DNA from: JAVVHH01 sp963848035
Lineage (GTDB): Bacteria; Pseudomonadota; Alphaproteobacteria; Acetobacterales; Acetobacteraceae
Assembly (NCBI GenBank): GCA_963848035.1
Contig: CAWKCD010000001.1
Span: 310,001 to 374,000 of the forward strand
Direction: 5' to 3'
Length of the DNA stretch: 64,000 nt
The position numbers were made by a program, and so were the translations under genes. Positions 32,306 to 41,192 of the stretch are shown here, piece by piece. Within the stretch, counting starts at the first letter, position 1; each line of letters begins with the position of its first letter. The notes beneath the pieces are model-generated. The model saw only the letters and a list, made by a program, of their open reading frames with translations. It had not been told where the DNA came from and did not search any database.

Positions 32306-33425
32306 ATGTCGCTGACGGTCCCCGAACTGGATCACGAGGAGCCGCCGCTGGCAGCACCGCCCGCGCGGACGGCGCCGGCGCCGTTCATGGCGGCGCTGGC
32401 CGCATCGCCGCATGCGTACGAGTTCTACCAAGTAATGCGACTGCTCGAGGCGCTGCATCCGGGGCGGCCGCGGTTCGGGCGGAGCGTGCGGCCGGCGGAG
32501 GATCTGATCCGGCTGGCGCAGGAGCCGTCCGTCACGCACACGCCGGCCTCGCTCGCGGGCTACGAGCCCGGCGAGGAGGACCGGCCGGACCGGTTGCTGG
32601 TGCATTTCTTCGGCCTGTTCGGCACCGACGGGCCACTGCCGCTGCACCTGACCGAGTATGCGCGGGACCGGCACCGCAACCAGCACGACCCGACGTTCGG
32701 GCGGTTCATCGACCTGTTCCACCACCGGGCGCTGTCGCTGTTCTATCGGGCGTGGGCGGACGTGCGGCCGACGGTGAGTTTCGACCGGCCGGCGCAGGAT
32801 CGGTTCGCGACCTATGTGGCGTCGCTGATCGGGTTGGCGGCGGCGAGCCTGCGCGAGCGGGACGCGATGCCGGACCTGACGAAGCTGCATTTCAGCCGGG
32901 CATCTGGCGCTGCAGACGCGGCATGCCGAGGGGCTGGGCAAGATCATGTCCGCGTTCTTCGACGATGCAGGTCCATGTGGAGACGTTCATCGGCGCGTGG
33001 CTGCGCTTGCCGGCGGCGGACTTCTCGCGCTTGGGCGGCGGGGCGGCGACGGCCGGGCTGGGGACAGTCGGCGCTGCTCGGCAAGCGGATCTGGACGCCG
33101 GCAGGACAAATTCCGGATCGTGTTCGGGCCGCTGACGCTGGCGGAATACGAGCGGTTGCTGCCGGGCGGGCTGAGTTTCCATCGGCTGATCCCGATCGTG
33201 CGGAACTATGCCGGCGACGTGCTGATCTGGGACGTCAACCTGATCCTCAAGCGGGACGAGGTTCCGCCGATCCGGCTGGGGCAGAGCGGGCGGCTGGGCT
33301 GGACCAGCTGGCTGATGCCGCGGCGGGCCGAACATGACGCCGCCGATCTGTTTCTTGATGCAAGCGCGGACAGTCACGCGCAAACTATCGATCACGATAC
33401 CGAACTGGAGGAATCCTGCCCATGA
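32306..33425 (+). CDS. tssG: T6SS baseplate protein TssG (VasB/ImpH), frameshifted
   Basis: Baseplate wedge partner of TssF. ATG at 32306 (MSLTVPELDHEEPP); the frame stays open upstream to 32261 but this overlaps tssF and lacks family similarity. Motifs: SPHAYEFYQVMRLLEALHP, VHFFGLFGTDGPLPLHLTEY, FGRFIDLFHHRALSLFYRAW, then after breaks VHVETFIGAWLRLPAADFS and FRIVFGPLTLAEYERLLPGG. Breaks near 32903, 32968, 33058 and 33105 are each explained by one extra base. Corrected length 371 residues, typical. Its TGA overlaps the tssH ATG. Confidence 0.88.
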
Positions 33426-36102
33426 CCGAGATCAGCCGTGCGACCCTGTTCGGGAAGTTGAACCCGATCGGATACAAGGCCATCGAAGGCGCGACCGTGT
33501 TCTGCAAGCTGCGGGGCAACCCGTATGTGGAGCTGGTGCACTGGCTGCATCAGATCCTGAACGCGCAGGACAGCGACCTGCACCGGCTGGTCAAGCATTA
33601 CGGGTTGGACCCGTCGAAAGTGGCGTCCGACCTCACCGCGGCGCTGGACCGGCTGCCGCGAGGGGCGACGGCGATCTCGGATTTCGCGCCTCAGATCGAG
33701 GAGGCGGTGGAGCGGGCCTGGGTGTTCGGGACGCTGATGTTCGGGGTGAGCCAGATCCGGACCGGGCATCTGATCCTGGGGATGCTGAAGACGCCGCAGT
33801 TGCGCAACGCGTTGTTCGCGACGTCGCGGCAGTGGGAGAAGATCAAGCCGGACGTGCTGTCGGAAGAGTTCGACGCGGTGCTGGGCAATTCGCCGGAGGC
33901 GGCGTTGCCGGCGACGGACGGCGGCGGGCTCGCCGGGCGAGGCGAGCCAGGCGATCGCGCCGGCGCAGATGGGCAAGCAGGAGGCGCTGCAGAAATTCTG
34001 CACCGACCTGACCGCAGCGGGCCCGGGACGGGCAGATCGACCCGGTGACGGGGCGCGATGCGGAGATCAGGCAGTTGATCGACGTGCTGATGCGGCGGCG
34101 GCAGAACAACCCGATCCTGACCGGCGAGGCGGGGGTGGGCAAGACCGCCGTGGTGGAGGGGTTCGCGCTGCGGATCGCCAACGGAGACGTGCCGCCGGCG
34201 CTGAAAGAGGTGAGTTTGCGGACGCTCGACGTCGGGCTGCTGCAGGCGGGTGCCAGCATGAAGGGGGAATTCGAGCAGCGACTGCGCCAGGTGATCGAGG
34301 AGGTGCAGTCGTCACCGAAGCCGATCATCCTATTCATCGACGAGGCGCATACTTTGATTGGCGCTGGCGGCGCGGCGGGCACCGGCGATGCGGCGAATTT
34401 GCTGAAACCGGCCTTGGCGCGAGGGACGTTGCGGACGATCGCGGCGACCACGTTTGCCGAATATAAGAAGTATTTCGAAAAAGATCCGGCGCTGACGCGG
34501 CGGTTCCAGGTGGTGCAGGTCGATGAGCCGGACGAGGCGAAGGCGATCCTGATGATGCGGGGGATCGTCTCGCCGCTGGAGAAGCACCACAAGGTCGTCA
34601 TTCTGGACGAGGCGATCGAGGCGGCGGTGCGGCTCTCGCATCGATACATCCCGGCGCGGCAGTTGCCGGACAAGTCGGTGAGTTTGTTGGACACCGCATC
34701 GGCGCGGGTGGCGGTGAGCCAGCATGCGACGCCGGCGGCGGTGGAGGATACGCGGCGGCGGATCAGCGCGCTGGAGACCGAGCGGGACATCGTGGCGCGG
34801 GAGACGGCGATCGGGATCGATGCTGCGGATCGGGCGGCGTCGATCGAGAAGTCATTGCTGGCCGAGCAGGAGACGCTGACCGGGCTGGAAGCGCGGTGGG
34901 AGAAAGAGCGCAAGCTGGTCGATCAGATCCTGGATCTGCGGGCGAAGTTGCGGGAGGGCGGCATGCCGGTCGATCTGCAGCCGACCGGGGATGCTGCGTC
35001 GGCGCCGCCGGATCGGGAGGCGATGCTGGCGGAGCTTCGAAAGCTGCAGGCGGAGTTGGCGGAGCATCAGGGCGAGAACCCGCTGATCCTGCCGAGCGTC
35101 GATCAGCAGGCGGTGGCGTCGGTGGTGGCGGATTGGACGGGCATCCCGGTGGGGCGGATGGTCCGCAACGAGGCGGCGGCGGTGCTGAACCTGGCGAGCA
35201 CGTTGGCCAAGCGGGTGGTGGGCCAGGATCATGGGTTGGAGATGATCGCGCGGCGGGTGCAGACGGCACGCGCCGGGTTGGACAATCCGGTCAAGCCGGT
35301 CGGCGTGTTCATGCTGTGCGGACCGTCCGGCGTCGGCAAGACGGAGACGGCGCTGACGATCGCCGAGGCGCTGTATGGCGGCGAACAGAACCTCATCACG
35401 ATCGCGATGAGCGAGTTCCAGGAGGCGCATACCGTCAGCACGCTGAAGGGCGCGCCGCCGGGCTATGTCGGCTATGGCGAGGGCGGGATCCTGACCGAGG
35501 CGGTGCGGCGCAAGCCGTATTCGGTGGTGCTGCTGGACGAGATCGAGAAGGCGCATCCGGACGTGCACGAGATCTTCTTCCAGGTGTTCGACAAAGGACA
35601 CATGGAGGATGGCGAGGGCCGCGGGATCGACTTCCGCAACACGCTGATCCTGCTGACGAGCAACGTCGGCACCGACCTGATCATGAACATGTGCAAGGAC
35701 CCGGAGCTGATGCCGGAGGTCGAGGAGATCGCCAAGGCGTTGCGCGAGCCGCTGCAGAAGGTGTTCCCGCCGGCGCTGCTGGGGCGACTGATCGTGATCC
35801 CCTATCTGCCGCTGTCGGACAAGGTGATGCGGGGGATCATCGAGCTGCAGTTGAGCCGGATCAAGAAGCGGGTCGAGGCCAACCGGGAGATCCCGTTCAC
35901 GTACGATGAGAGCGTGGTCGATCTGATCGCGAGCCGGTGCACGGAGCCGGAGAGCGGCGGCCGCATCATCGACAACATCCTGACCAACACGATGCTGCCC
36001 GACATCAGCGGGGCGTTCCTCAAGCGGATGCTGGACGGCAATCCGGCCAAGCGGGTGCATGTCGGGGCGGACGGAACCAACTTCACGTACGATTTCGACT
36101 GA
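33422..36102 (+). CDS. tssH: T6SS sheath-recycling AAA+ ATPase TssH (ClpV), two frameshifts near 5' third
   Basis: Hexameric ATPase that dismantles contracted TssB/TssC sheaths. Order: Clp N-domain (about 10-160, FGKLNPIGYKAIEGATVFCK), first ATPase module with Walker A GEAGVGKT and Walker B ILFIDEAHT, a coiled-coil middle domain, and a second module with GPSGVGKTE, VVLLDEIEKAHPDVHEIF and sensor TSNVGTD. The linker between N-domain and first module is broken near 33935 and 34022, each explained by one extra base; the remaining 2 kb is intact. Corrected length 892 residues, typical of ClpV and longer than ClpB. Overlaps tssG by four bases. Last gene of the T6SS run; a strong hairpin follows eight bases after its stop. 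Confidence 0.93.
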
Positions 36103-36109
36103 ACGGCCC

Positions 36110-36138
36110 GTGCCGGCATCGCATCACGATGCCGGCAC
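36110..36138 (+). terminator. Strong hairpin ending the T6SS operon
   Basis: GTGCCGGCATCG (36110-36121) and CGATGCCGGCAC (36127-36138) form a perfect 12-base stem with a 5-base loop, eight bases after the tssH stop. The following bases (ATTCGTTG) are only mildly T-rich, common for terminators in GC-rich genomes. Confidence 0.7.
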
Positions 36139-36143
36139 ATTCG

Positions 36144-36172
36144 TTGCGCTCGCGATCCCATAAGCGTATTGT
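36144..36172 (+). promoter_or_regulatory. Possible promoter for the small gene at 36229
   Basis: TTGCGC (36144-36149) and TATTGT (36167-36172) are 17 bases apart, directly after the T6SS terminator hairpin and within an unusually A/T-rich stretch for this window. The hexamers match consensus at three and four positions, so this rests mainly on position and composition. Confidence 0.3.
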
Positions 36173-36228
36173 TCCGGTTGTGATTTGAATGGGCGACGCG
36201 CCCGTCGCCCCGACCGGGAGCAATCGCA

Positions 36229-36606
36229 ATGACCACACAACCGACGTCCTGGCACCTCCATGGCGGGGGCTTGCTCGTCAACTACAGCGTGGCCGGGCCG
36301 CATCTGCATTACAACGGCCCGCTCGGGATCAAGGATTTCACCGGCAGCGCCATCCGTCTGGTCGACGTGCCCGACGTCGGCATGATGGTGAGCGTGACGC
36401 TGCTGCTGACGATCGACAGCGGCTCGACCACCTTCACACTGATCCTGCCGCGGGTGAACCTGCCCTCCCCGCCGGCGCTGCCAATCGCGGTGCCGGTCAG
36501 CACGGACGCGATCACGACGGCGCACCACTTCAGCGTCGTGCCGGCTTTCAACAACGGGCAGCAGGAATTCTACACCGTGACGGCGCTCACCGGCACGGCG
36601 GTGTAA
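36229..36606 (+). CDS. Small protein of unknown function downstream of the T6SS operon
   Basis: 125 residues, not recognised. ATG with GGGAG 10-14 bases upstream. No signal peptide, transmembrane segment or Cys residues. The first quarter is His/Gly-rich (SWHLHGGGLLVNYSVAGPHLHY). The rest alternates hydrophobic and polar residues in a beta-strand pattern (MMVSVTLLLTIDSGSTTFTLILP), suggesting a compact beta-sandwich. It has its own possible promoter after the T6SS terminator and stands alone before the convergent DJ-1 gene. A link to the T6SS is suggested only by position. Confidence 0.7.
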   Translation: MTTQPTSWHLHGGGLLVNYSVAGPHLHYNGPLGIKDFTGSAIRLVDVPDVGMMVSVTLLLTIDSGSTTFTLILPRVNLPSPPALPIAVPVSTDAITTAHHFSVVPAFNNGQQEFYTVTALTGTAV

Positions 36607-36627
36607 TCGGAAGCGGCTGGGTGCGGG

Positions 36628-37278
36628 TCAGACGCGCTCGGCCGCCACGATCTCGATCCCGAGGGCGGCGGTGTTGGCGGCCAGCGCGCGGTCGTATTCG
36701 ATGACGCGCGCCACCTCGTCGCGGGCGTGGGCGCCGTAGAGGCGGCCGATCAGATACAGCGTGACGTCGATCGCGAGCGAGACGCCGCCGCCGGTGACGA
36801 CGACGTCGTCGACCACGGCGCGGGCGGGCGCGGCGCGGGCGTGCCGGCCGAGGATGGCCAGCGGCGCTTCGGTCTCGTGCCCGAGGCGCGCCCGGCGGGT
36901 GGTGGCAGCCCGCCCATCGAGTGACCCGGCGGCGGCCAGGATAAGGGCGCCGGTGCAGACCGAGGCGAGTTGGCGGGCCGGATGGCGCTGCAGGAAGGCG
37001 AGCATGGCCGGGTCGGCGGCGGCTTCGGGCCAGCCGGGGCCGCCGCAGACGATCGTGACGTCGCACTCGGGCGCGTCGTCGAAGCCGTGGGGCGCCTCGA
37101 TCACCAGGCCGCCGGCCAGGCGGACCGGGCCGGGGCGGCGGGCGATGACGGCGTCGGCGAGATGCGGGAGCACGCGCCTGGCCATGGAGATCACGCCGAC
37201 GGTGCCGCCGATGTCGATCGGTTCAACGCCGTCGTAGACGACGATGCCGATGCGCGCCGGCTCGACGGCGTCCCGCAT
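36628..37278 (-). CDS. DJ-1/PfpI family protein (class I glutamine amidotransferase-like)
   Basis: 216 residues. DJ-1/PfpI fold proteins include isonitrile hydratases, chaperones, glyoxalases and AraC-type regulators' sensor domains. The sequence begins IGIVVYDGVEPIDIGGTVGV, has the acidic elbow region DVTIVCGGPG, and a nucleophile-elbow Cys in QLASVCTGALILAAAGSLDG. RAATTRRA follows, close to the ThiJ/isonitrile-hydratase group (TTHW-type position changed to TTRRA). The C-terminal VVTGGGVSLAIDVTLYLIGRLYG is typical. No DNA-binding domain is attached. The start ATG overlaps the DUF4112 stop by one base (TGATG), so the genes are coupled. Precise reaction is unknown. Confidence 0.8.
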   Translation of the reverse strand: MRDAVEPARIGIVVYDGVEPIDIGGTVGVISMARRVLPHLADAVIARRPGPVRLAGGLVIEAPHGFDDAPECDVTIVCGGPGWPEAAADPAMLAFLQRHPARQLASVCTGALILAAAGSLDGRAATTRRARLGHETEAPLAILGRHARAAPARAVVDDVVVTGGGVSLAIDVTLYLIGRLYGAHARDEVARVIEYDRALAANTAALGIEIVAAERV

Positions 37279-37655
37279 CAGCGCGGGTTGCGCATCCAGC
37301 GCTCGAGGAGATCGAGGTTTCGCAGGTTGGCCTTGAACGCCATGTCGAAGATGTCGCCGAGGATCGGCACGGAGCCGCCGGCGACCTCGATGGCGACATT
37401 GCCGGCCATACGCGCGAGCAGCGCGTTGGGGGCGCCGAGGCGCTTGGCTTCGTAGATCAAATACAGCGAGACCATGCCGAGGGCGACGTCGCCGACGACG
37501 GGGGACAGGCCGAGAAGGGAGTTCACGCCGAAGCGGAACTTGGTGAACGGAAGGCCGAATTGGCCGTCGAGCAGCCAGGCGAGCTTGCGCAGGCGGGCGA
37601 GACGGGCGGCGGCGTCGATGGCGGCGGGACCGAAGGTGGAGGCGGAGGCAGGCAT
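37278..37655 (-). CDS. DUF4112 domain-containing membrane protein
   Basis: 125 residues of unknown function. The DUF4112 pattern is clear: LRKLAWLLDGQFGLPFTKFRFGVNSLLGLSPVVGD (quoted here only as its ends, KLAWLLDGQF and LLGLSPVVGD). A hydrophobic helix (VALGMVSLYLIYEAKRLGAP) and the GGSVPILGDIFDMAFKANLR motif follow. Start ATG at 37655 with AGGAG eight bases upstream on the complement. The upstream neighbour on the same strand, the TlpA-like gene, ends 126 bases away, so this may start its own unit together with the DJ-1 gene. Confidence 0.85.
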   Translation of the reverse strand: MPASASTFGPAAIDAAARLARLRKLAWLLDGQFGLPFTKFRFGVNSLLGLSPVVGDVALGMVSLYLIYEAKRLGAPNALLARMAGNVAIEVAGGSVPILGDIFDMAFKANLRNLDLLERWMRNPR

Positions 37656-37780
37656 AGGGGCAGTCTCCTTCGCGGCCCTATCTCGGGTGGGGCGGACCTT
37701 CGTGCAAGCAGCCTGGGAAATTAATGCGGGCGGTCGGGGCTGGGGTTCTTGCCGGCCCCGGATGGTCGCCGTGGAGCGGG

Positions 37781-38341
37781 TTAGGAGGCCAGGGCTTTGA
37801 CGGCGGCGACGGCTTCGGGGCTGGACCAGTCGGCGGCGCCCTCGTATCGGCCCCGCTCGCGGCCGCTGGCGTCGATGAGGATGGTGGTGGGGATGCCGCG
37901 GACGCCGAACGCGCGGGCGGCGGCGCCGCGAGGGTCCAGCAGGATGGGGAGGCCGGAGAGGTCTTTCTCGGTGAAGTATTTCTGGACGGCGGCGGCGCCG
38001 CCACGGTCCGACGAGAGCGGCAGCACAGCGACCTTGGTTCCCTGCAGCAGCCCGGCGAGCCTGGCCAACGCCGGCATCTCGGCGACGCAGGGGACGCACC
38101 AGGTGGCCCAGAAATTCAGCACGACGCCCTGGCCGAGATAGTCCTTGAGGGTGCGGTTCGCGCCGTCAGCGGTTTGGAAGTCGATCTCGGGCGTGTCGGT
38201 TCCGGCGCCGGGGGCAGCGGGTTTCAGGTCGTCGAGCTTGGGGGCGACGGAGAAGGCCCCGGCGCGCGAATTGCGTGCATGCAGGACGGTGGGTAGGGTC
38301 GCCGCCGCCGTGAACAGGGTCCGGCGAGAGAGAAGGGTCAT
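37781..38341 (-). CDS. TlpA-like periplasmic thiol:disulfide oxidoreductase
   Basis: 186-residue thioredoxin-fold protein. N-terminal Arg-rich export signal (MTLLSRRTLFTAAATLPTVLHA; twin Arg before a hydrophobic core, so Tat export is possible). The thioredoxin domain covers about residues 50-180 with active site WCVPC in LNFWATWCVPCVAEMP, and the cis-Pro in RGIPTTILID. Such proteins reduce or oxidise periplasmic disulfides, often for cytochrome c maturation. It is divergent from argH with only three bases between the two start codons. Confidence 0.88.
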   Translation of the reverse strand: MTLLSRRTLFTAAATLPTVLHARNSRAGAFSVAPKLDDLKPAAPGAGTDTPEIDFQTADGANRTLKDYLGQGVVLNFWATWCVPCVAEMPALARLAGLLQGTKVAVLPLSSDRGGAAAVQKYFTEKDLSGLPILLDPRGAAARAFGVRGIPTTILIDASGRERGRYEGAADWSSPEAVAAVKALAS

Positions 38342-38344
38342 CGC

Positions 38345-39757
38345 GTGTCTCCCACAGACGACGAATTGCGAAACGTGCGCGCCAACGCGGCGTGGGGAGG
38401 GCGGTTCGCGCGTGGCCCGTCGGTGATCATGCAGGACATAAATGCTTCGATCGGGTTCGATCGCAAGCTGTGGCGGCAGGATATCCGGGGCAGCCAGGCG
38501 CATGCGGCGATGCTGGCGCGGGCGGGGGTGATCGAGGCGGACGGACGAGGCGGCGATCCGACCGGGCTGGACGGGATCGCGGCCGAGATCGAGGCGGGAC
38601 GGTTCCCGTTCGTGGAGGATCTCGAAGACATCCATATGAACATCGAGGCGCGGCTGACCGAGCGCATCGGCGAAGCGGGCAAGCGGCTGCACACCGGGCG
38701 CAGCCGCAACGACCAGGTGGCGACGGATTTCCGGCTCTGGGTGCGCGATGCGATCGATGGGCTGGACGCGCAGATCGCCGACGTGATGCGGGCGCTGGCG
38801 GATCGGGCGGCGGAGTTCGCAGCCGAGCCGATGCCGGGGTTCACGCATCTGCAGACGGCGCAGCCGGTGACGTTCGGGCATCATCTGCTGGCCTATGTGG
38901 AGATGCTGGGGCGGGACCGGGGGCGGTTCGCGGATGCGCGGCGGCGGCTGAACGAGTGTCCGCTGGGGTCGGCGGCGCTGGCGGGGACGTCTTTCCCGAT
39001 CGACCGGGTGATGACGGCCGAGGCGTTGGGGTTCGACCGGCCGACGGCGAACTCGCTGGATGCGGTGAGCGACCGGGATTTCGCGCTGGAGTTCCTGGCG
39101 GCGACGGCGATCTGCGCGATGCATCTGTCGCGGTTCGCCGAGGAGATCGTGATCTGGTGCAGCGCGCCGTTCGGGTTCATCCGGCTGTCGGACGCGTTCA
39201 CGACGGGCAGCTCGATCATGCCGCAGAAGCGCAATCCGGACGCGGCGGAGCTGGCGCGGGCGAAGACGGGGCGGGTGACGGGGGCGCTGGTGGCGCTGCT
39301 GACGGTCATGAAGGGGTTGCCGCTGGCCTATGCGAAGGACACGCAGGAGGACAAGGAGCCGGTGTTCGACGCGGCGGATGCGTTGAGCTTGTCGCTGGCG
39401 GCGATCGGGGGGATGACGCGGGATCTGCAGCCGAATTTGGCGCGGATGCGGGCGATGGCCGGGTCGGGGTTCGCGACGGCGACGGATCTGGCGGATTGGC
39501 TGGTGCGGGTGCTGAAGCTGCCGTTCCGGACGGCGCATCACGTGACCGGCCGGCTGGTGGCGGCGGCGGAGGCGAGGGGCGTCGATCTGGCGGGGCTGAG
39601 CCTGGCGGAGATGCAGGCGGTGGAAGCCGGGATCACGCAGGAGATCTTCGGCGTGTTGACGGTAGATGCGTCCGTGGCGAGCCGGACCAGCTATGGCGGG
39701 ACGGCGCCGGCGAACGTGGCGGAACAGGCCAAGCGCTGGCAGGAGGTGCTCACATGA
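38345..39757 (+). CDS. argH: Argininosuccinate lyase
   Basis: Last step of arginine biosynthesis: splits argininosuccinate into arginine and fumarate; cytoplasmic homotetramer. 470 residues from a GTG at 38345. A second GTG at about 38372 would start the protein at VRANAAWGGRF, closer to the usual N-terminus, so the start is uncertain. Seen: AAWGGRFARGP, the HTGRSRNDQVATDF motif, GFTHLQTAQPVTFGHHLLAY, and the fumarase/aspartase signature GSSIMPQKRNPD. The gene is intact. It overlaps the lptM-like gene by four bases (ATGA) and so forms an operon with lysA. Confidence 0.95.
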   Translation: MSPTDDELRNVRANAAWGGRFARGPSVIMQDINASIGFDRKLWRQDIRGSQAHAAMLARAGVIEADGRGGDPTGLDGIAAEIEAGRFPFVEDLEDIHMNIEARLTERIGEAGKRLHTGRSRNDQVATDFRLWVRDAIDGLDAQIADVMRALADRAAEFAAEPMPGFTHLQTAQPVTFGHHLLAYVEMLGRDRGRFADARRRLNECPLGSAALAGTSFPIDRVMTAEALGFDRPTANSLDAVSDRDFALEFLAATAICAMHLSRFAEEIVIWCSAPFGFIRLSDAFTTGSSIMPQKRNPDAAELARAKTGRVTGALVALLTVMKGLPLAYAKDTQEDKEPVFDAADALSLSLAAIGGMTRDLQPNLARMRAMAGSGFATATDLADWLVRVLKLPFRTAHHVTGRLVAAAEARGVDLAGLSLAEMQAVEAGITQEIFGVLTVDASVASRTSYGGTAPANVAEQAKRWQEVLT

Positions 39758-39876
39758 GGATCATCGCGGCGGTGCTGGCGTTGGGGATGTTGGCGGGCTG
39801 CGGCAAAAAAGGCGCGCCGGCGCAGCCGGGACCGGCTAACGAAATCATCTTCCCGCACACATATCCCTCCCGATGA
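39754..39876 (+). CDS. lptM: Small LptM-like lipoprotein
   Basis: 40-residue lipoprotein. Signal MRIIAAVLALGMLAGCGKKG with lipobox LAGC and the GCGKKGAP motif typical of LptM (formerly YifL). In Escherichia coli LptM helps maturation of the LptDE lipopolysaccharide translocon. Overlaps the argH stop by four bases and lysA by four bases; the argH-lptM-lysA order is common in alphaproteobacteria. Assignment rests on the lipobox, size and context. Confidence 0.8.
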   Translation: MRIIAAVLALGMLAGCGKKGAPAQPGPANEIIFPHTYPSR

Positions 39877-41192
39877 GCTCGCCCGCCGCCCTGCCGATCG
39901 ACGAGGATCCCTCGACTGCCGAGCTGATCGCGGCGCGGCCGCATCTGTCGATGCACGCGATGGACGGGCTGGTGGTCGACGAGGTGCCGCTGGCGGCGAT
40001 CGCCGATGCGGTGGGGACGCCGACCTGGGTGATCTCCGCGGGGGCGCTGCGGACGCGGCTGCATCGGCTGCAATCGGCGGTCGCCGGGCTGCGGGCGCGG
40101 ATCCATTATGCGGTCAAGGCGAACGACCATCTGGCGATCCTGCGGCTGATGGCGCGCGAGGGCGCGGGGGCGGACGTGGTCAGCGGGGGGGAGCTGAAGC
40201 GGGCGCTGCTGGCGGGCATCCGTCCCGAGCACATCGTGTTCTCCGGCGTGGGCAAGCAGGATTGGGAGATGCGGCTGGCGCTCGAGAGCGGCGTCGGGCA
40301 GCTCAACGTGGAGAGTGCGGAGGAGCTGGAGGCGCTGTCCGCGGTGGCGGCCGGGCTGGGGCGGACGGCCCGGGTGGCGCTGCGGATCAACCCGGACGTG
40401 GATGCGGGGACGCACGCGAAGATCACGACGGGAAAGGCGGACAACAAGTTCGGCATCGCCTACGCGGAGGCGGCCGGGCTGTATGCGCGGGCGGCTGCCA
40501 TGCCGGGGATCGAGCCGGTGGGGCTGGCGCTGCATATCGGCAGCCAGATCCTGTCGATGACGCCGTATCACCAGGCGTTCCGGCGGGCCGCCGAGCTGGT
40601 GCGGACGCTGCGGGCGGCCGGGCATACCGTGCGCGCAGTGGATTGCGGCGGCGGATTGGGGATCCTTTACCGTGACGAGGCGGTGGCCGCGCCGGAGGCT
40701 TTGGCCGCGGCGATCGGGCAGGCTTTCGCCGGCATGGAGCTGGACCTGGCGATCGAGCCGGGGCGGTGGCTGGCGGGACCGGCCGGGCTGCTGCTGGCGA
40801 GCGTGGTGCTGGTCAAGAGCGAGCGGTTCGTGGTGCTGGACGCGGCGATGAACGATCTTATCCGGCCGTCGATGTACGAGAGCTGGCACGGGATCGTGCC
40901 GGTGTCGGCGGCCGAGGCGGTCGGGAAGGTAGGCATGCGGGACATCGTGGGGCCGGTCTGCGAGAGCGGGGACACGTTCGCGCGCGGGCGGGCGATCCCG
41001 GCGCTGCGCGCGAACTCGCGAGTGGCGATCCTGGATGCAGGTGCGTATGGTTCGGTGATGAGCTCGACCTACAATGCGCGACCGCTTGCGGCCGAAGTGC
41101 TGGTCGATGGCTCGCGATGGTCGGTGATCCGGGAGCGACAGGCGCTCGAGGCGCTGTGGGCGGGCGAGAGGATCCCGGCTTGGCTCGCGTGA
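39873..41192 (+). CDS. lysA: Diaminopimelate decarboxylase
   Basis: PLP-dependent enzyme making lysine from meso-diaminopimelate. 439 residues, fold-type III alanine-racemase-like barrel. Seen: PLP-binding Lys in HYAVKANDHLAILR, GADVVSGGELKRAL, INPDVDAGTHAKITTGKADNKFG, LHIGSQI, DCGGGLGI, EPGRWLAGPAGLLL, and the second catalytic motif VCESGDTFARGR. ATG at 39873 overlaps the lptM-like stop. The TGA overlaps the GTG start of the next gene by four bases. Length is normal. Confidence 0.95.
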   Translation: MSSPAALPIDEDPSTAELIAARPHLSMHAMDGLVVDEVPLAAIADAVGTPTWVISAGALRTRLHRLQSAVAGLRARIHYAVKANDHLAILRLMAREGAGADVVSGGELKRALLAGIRPEHIVFSGVGKQDWEMRLALESGVGQLNVESAEELEALSAVAAGLGRTARVALRINPDVDAGTHAKITTGKADNKFGIAYAEAAGLYARAAAMPGIEPVGLALHIGSQILSMTPYHQAFRRAAELVRTLRAAGHTVRAVDCGGGLGILYRDEAVAAPEALAAAIGQAFAGMELDLAIEPGRWLAGPAGLLLASVVLVKSERFVVLDAAMNDLIRPSMYESWHGIVPVSAAEAVGKVGMRDIVGPVCESGDTFARGRAIPALRANSRVAILDAGAYGSVMSSTYNARPLAAEVLVDGSRWSVIRERQALEALWAGERIPAWLA

